NCBI GenBank assembly: GCA_964572885.1
Contig: CAZNFC010000033.1
Location: 1 to 8,899 of the forward strand
Length of the DNA stretch: 8,899 nt
Origin: UBA10107 sp964572885
Lineage (GTDB): Archaea; Nanobdellota; Nanobdellia; Woesearchaeales; UBA10107
Direction of reading: 5' to 3'
The position numbers were made by a program, and so were the translations under genes. Position 1 is the stretch's first letter, and every line of letters begins with the position of its first letter. Below, piece by piece: positions 6,431 through 8,899 of the stretch. Below the pieces are notes generated by a model. It worked only from the letters and a program-made list of their open reading frames with translations, did no database searches and had not been told where the DNA came from.

Positions 6431-8899
6431 TATTCTGCTAATATCGCCGGTCTTCCTGGCATTGCGTTTCTTGCCTTAGGAATCTTTGAACCTTCTGCCT
6501 TTACTATCTCAACTGAAGTATTAAATTCTTTCTCAAAGTATGATATTGATTCTTTCAATGCCTTGAATTCATTCTCTGTTCCTAATATGGCCTCAGGAAC
6601 TCCTGATTGAACTAATTTAGGCAATATCTTTTGTATATCCTGTCCATGTTGTTTCAAAGAACCTGACATGACTGATTTCATTACTTCTCCGACATTCCTT
6701 GTTTTTTGCAATAATCCGCCAACTGTTTTGAATAACTCATATTTCCATGAATCTGCAACGATTAATGTTATCTTCTTAGGATTTTCAATCTTTGCTAACT
6801 TCAAGATATCTCTTATATCTGATTTAGTCGATTCTATGAGATTGTCTGTCATCTCCAGATCAGCAGATATCTTCTTTTCATCAACTTTTGGCCATTTTTC
6901 CAATGAGATGAATCCTTTATTTCCTAATTTCTCCCACATCTCTTCCGCTAAATGAGGACCGAACGGAGAGATCATTTTCAATAAATCTGCATAACCTTCT
7001 TTTGTGGGATGTTCTGATACATAATCAGAATATTTCATCAATTCTACTATAGCTAAATTAAATTTGAAATTTTCAATCAGATTGGTGTAAGTCTTTATTG
7101 CTAAATTTCTCTTATGTTCATCCCGGTCATTAGGTTTAGAAAATTTCAAGCTTGAGATCCTTGCAATCTTCTGCAAGAATCTATGGGAACCTTCAACGCC
7201 ATTGTCATTCCATTCCATGTCGGATTCAGGAGAAGCGACAAACATCAAGAACAGTCTTGCCGTATCTATTCCATGTTTCTCAGAAATATCTGTCTGGTAA
7301 ACGACATTTCCGAATGATTTTGACATCTTATGTCCATCTTTATAGACGATTCCCTGGTTGAACAGTCTTGTGAACGGCTCGTCAATATTCAATAACTTTA
7401 AGTCTCTCAATGCTTTTGTCCAGAATCTTGAATAAATCAGATGGCCAACTGCATGCTCTATTCCGCCTACATACTGGTCAACAGGCATCCAATAATGGAC
7501 TGCATTCTTATCGAATGCATTTTTAGAATCATTTGGTGAACAATACCTTAAAAAATACCACGAGGAATCTACAAATCCTCCCATAGTATCTGTCTCTCTT
7601 TCTGCAGGAGATTTGCACTTAGGACATTTTACATGAATCCATTCTTTTGCTCTTAATAATGGATTTCCTGTCGTATGGAAGTCAACTTTTTCAGGCAATA
7701 ATAAAGGTAAATTCTTTTCAGGAACTATTCCACATTTGTTGCAATATATTACAGGTATTGGTGTTCCCCAATATCTCTGTCTTGAGATCAACCAGTCCCT
7801 TATCTTGAATTGTGTTGTTCTTTTACCGAATTTCTTTTTCTCTGCATATTCTGATATTTTATCTATGGCATCTTCTGAGTTTAATCCATTAAACTGTCCT
7901 GAATTGATTAATATACCTTCATCGACATACGCTTCTTTTGTTACTTTGAAATTATGATTATCCTTAGGAACAATTACCGTCTTTACAGGTAATTTATACT
8001 TCATCGCAAAATCGAAATCTCTCTGGTCATGCGCTGGAACAGCCATTACTGCTCCTGTTCCATAACCTGCAACGACAAAATTAGCAGCGTAAACAGGAAC
8101 TTCTTCGTTTGTGAAAGGATTAATGACATAGGAGCCTAAAAACAATCCTTCTTTCTCTTTTTCCTCGTCAGATTGTACCTTACGAGAGAATTCTTCCAAT
8201 TGTTTCTGATTTTTCTTTGCTAATTCAGAGATCAATTTATGTTGAGGAGATACTGTGACAAAAGTTACTCCATAAACAGTATCAGGTCTTGTTGTAAATA
8301 CCTGCAATTTCTCTTTGCTTCCTTTTATATGAAAATCAATCAAAGTTCCTTCTGATTTTCCAATCCAATTTCTTTGTAACGTCTTAATCCTGTCGCTCCA
8401 TCCTAATTTATCGATATCTTTCAGCAATTCATCAGCGTAATCTGTTATTTTCAAGAACCACTGCTCTAATTCTTTCTGTTCAACTTCAGTATCTTCATGT
8501 CTCCAGCAATGTCCATTTACGACTTCTTCATTAGCTAAAGTGGAAGAACATTTTGGACACCAATTTACAGGAGCTTTTTTCCTATAAACCAATCCTTTCT
8601 CTAAGAATTGTAAAAAGAACCATTGATTCCATTTGTAATATTCTGGTTCATGTGTTGCAATAACTCTGCTCCAATCATAGCTGTTTCCTAATCCTTTCTG
8701 GAACTCCATTATCTTTGCGATTGCCTTATCAGTATAAATCTTAGGATGGATTCCTTCTTTCTTTGCTGCATTTTCAGCCGGCAATCCAAACGAATCATAA
8801 CCCATCGGATAAAGAACATTGAATCCCATCATTCTTTTAAAACGAGCGATAACATCTCCAATAGTATAATTCCTTACATGACCCATATGTAAAAATGAA
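6430..8899 (-). CDS. leuS: Leucyl-tRNA synthetase, bacterial-type core with archaeal-type C-terminus (5' end outside window)
   Basis: Charges tRNA-Leu with leucine. The first in-window Met codon (8884-8886) is not the start: the codons before it read SFLH, completing the class I HIGH signature as HMGH, so some 40 N-terminal residues should lie beyond 8899. Numbering from that Met, seen in order: HMGHVRNYTIGD; zinc site Cys110/113/127 and His130; an editing domain at about 185-365 with TTRPDT (198-203) and AVPAHDQRD (282-290), apparently proofreading-competent; a second Cys4 site (382/385/421/424); DTMGGFVDSSWYFLRY (433-448); KMSKS (520-524, at 7315-7329); and a tRNA-binding helical bundle at about 570-700. 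Editing-domain placement and core motifs are bacterial-type. The last about 117 residues (6433-6783), ending ARNAMPGRPAILAE, match the archaeal C-terminal domain and not the short bacterial one. The leucine-specific insert before KMSKS is absent. It overlaps ilvE by 1 nt. Confidence 0.97.
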   Translation of the reverse strand, partial: SFLHMGHVRNYTIGDVIARFKRMMGFNVLYPMGYDSFGLPAENAAKKEGIHPKIYTDKAIAKIMEFQKGLGNSYDWSRVIATHEPEYYKWNQWFFLQFLEKGLVYRKKAPVNWCPKCSSTLANEEVVNGHCWRHEDTEVEQKELEQWFLKITDYADELLKDIDKLGWSDRIKTLQRNWIGKSEGTLIDFHIKGSKEKLQVFTTRPDTVYGVTFVTVSPQHKLISELAKKNQKQLEEFSRKVQSDEEKEKEGLFLGSYVINPFTNEEVPVYAANFVVAGYGTGAVMAVPAHDQRDFDFAMKYKLPVKTVIVPKDNHNFKVTKEAYVDEGILINSGQFNGLNSEDAIDKISEYAEKKKFGKRTTQFKIRDWLISRQRYWGTPIPVIYCNKCGIVPEKNLPLLLPEKVDFHTTGNPLLRAKEWIHVKCPKCKSPAERETDTMGGFVDSSWYFLRYCSPNDSKNAFDKNAVHYWMPVDQYVGGIEHAVGHLIYSRFWTKALRDLKLLNIDEPFTRLFNQGIVYKDGHKMSKSFGNVVYQTDISEKHGIDTARLFLMFVASPESDMEWNDNGVEGSHRFLQKIARISSLKFSKPNDRDEHKRNLAIKTYTNLIENFKFNLAIVELMKYSDYVSEHPTKEGYADLLKMISPFGPHLAEEMWEKLGNKGFISLEKWPKVDEKKISADLEMTDNLIESTKSDIRDILKLAKIENPKKITLIVADSWKYELFKTVGGLLQKTRNVGEVMKSVMSGSLKQHGQDIQKILPKLVQSGVPEAILGTENEFKALKESISYFEKEFNTSVEIVKAEGSKIPKARNAMPGRPAILAE

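Noticed and set aside
6335..7957. Plus-strand open frames at 6335-6610, 6668-6955, 7152-7361 and 7736-7957
   Set aside because: All are antisense to leuS or ilvE, whose motifs are continuous through these regions; none has a convincing start signal.
6430..8899. Bacterial (CPR) origin of the whole window, based on the bacterial-type LeuRS core
   Set aside because: The SRP RNA has archaeal helices 1 and 6, the promoters are BRE/TATA-like and leaderless, and the LeuRS C-terminal domain is archaeal.

Overview
The window looks like a piece of a small, A+T-rich archaeal genome, most likely from the DPANN group (Woesearchaeota/Pacearchaeota-like; the lineage is inferred). The main evidence is a full-length archaeal-style SRP (7S) RNA at the left edge, with a closing helix 1 and a helix 6 hairpin. 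Other support comes from TATA-like boxes about 29-33 nt upstream of the ATG of both promoter-proximal plus-strand genes, with no leader, and from a leucyl-tRNA synthetase whose C-terminal domain is archaeal although its catalytic body is bacterial-type.

Layout, left to right. Positions 1-276 hold the SRP RNA. Positions 324-2848 (+) hold two overlapping nucleotide-sugar genes: an extended SDR epimerase/reductase and a cupin/C-methyltransferase fusion. Positions 2894-4356 (+) hold a second unit with its own promoter: a fold-type I PLP aminotransferase joined by an ATGA overlap to a small RfaE2/TagD-type nucleotidyltransferase. At about 4341-4382 the two gene sets converge, with 3 nt between stop codons and T-runs on both strands. 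Positions 4360-8899 (-) hold a tightly packed operon, read right to left: leuS (5' end outside the window), ilvE, and an A+T-rich gene for a secreted/membrane protein of unknown function.

The plus-strand genes fit together as a small pathway that tailors a nucleotide-activated sugar: 4-keto chemistry by the SDR, C-methylation and possibly epimerization or isomerization by the fusion protein, then perhaps amination and nucleotidyl activation. No glycosyltransferase, sugar-1-phosphate thymidylyltransferase or canonical 4,6-dehydratase is present, so the end product cannot be named. The minus-strand operon pairs leucine charging (LeuRS) with the last step of branched-chain amino-acid synthesis (IlvE). 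Its third gene encodes a signal-peptide protein with six N-glycosylation sequons in its predicted outer part and three C-terminal membrane helices.

The items most worth a second look are the bacterial/archaeal chimeric LeuRS lacking the leucine-specific insert, the cupin-methyltransferase fusion, the aminotransferase-nucleotidyltransferase pair, and the unknown surface protein. No CRISPR array, insertion sequence, tRNA or rRNA gene was seen. No gene-free stretch exceeds 300 bases apart from the RNA gene region at the left end.
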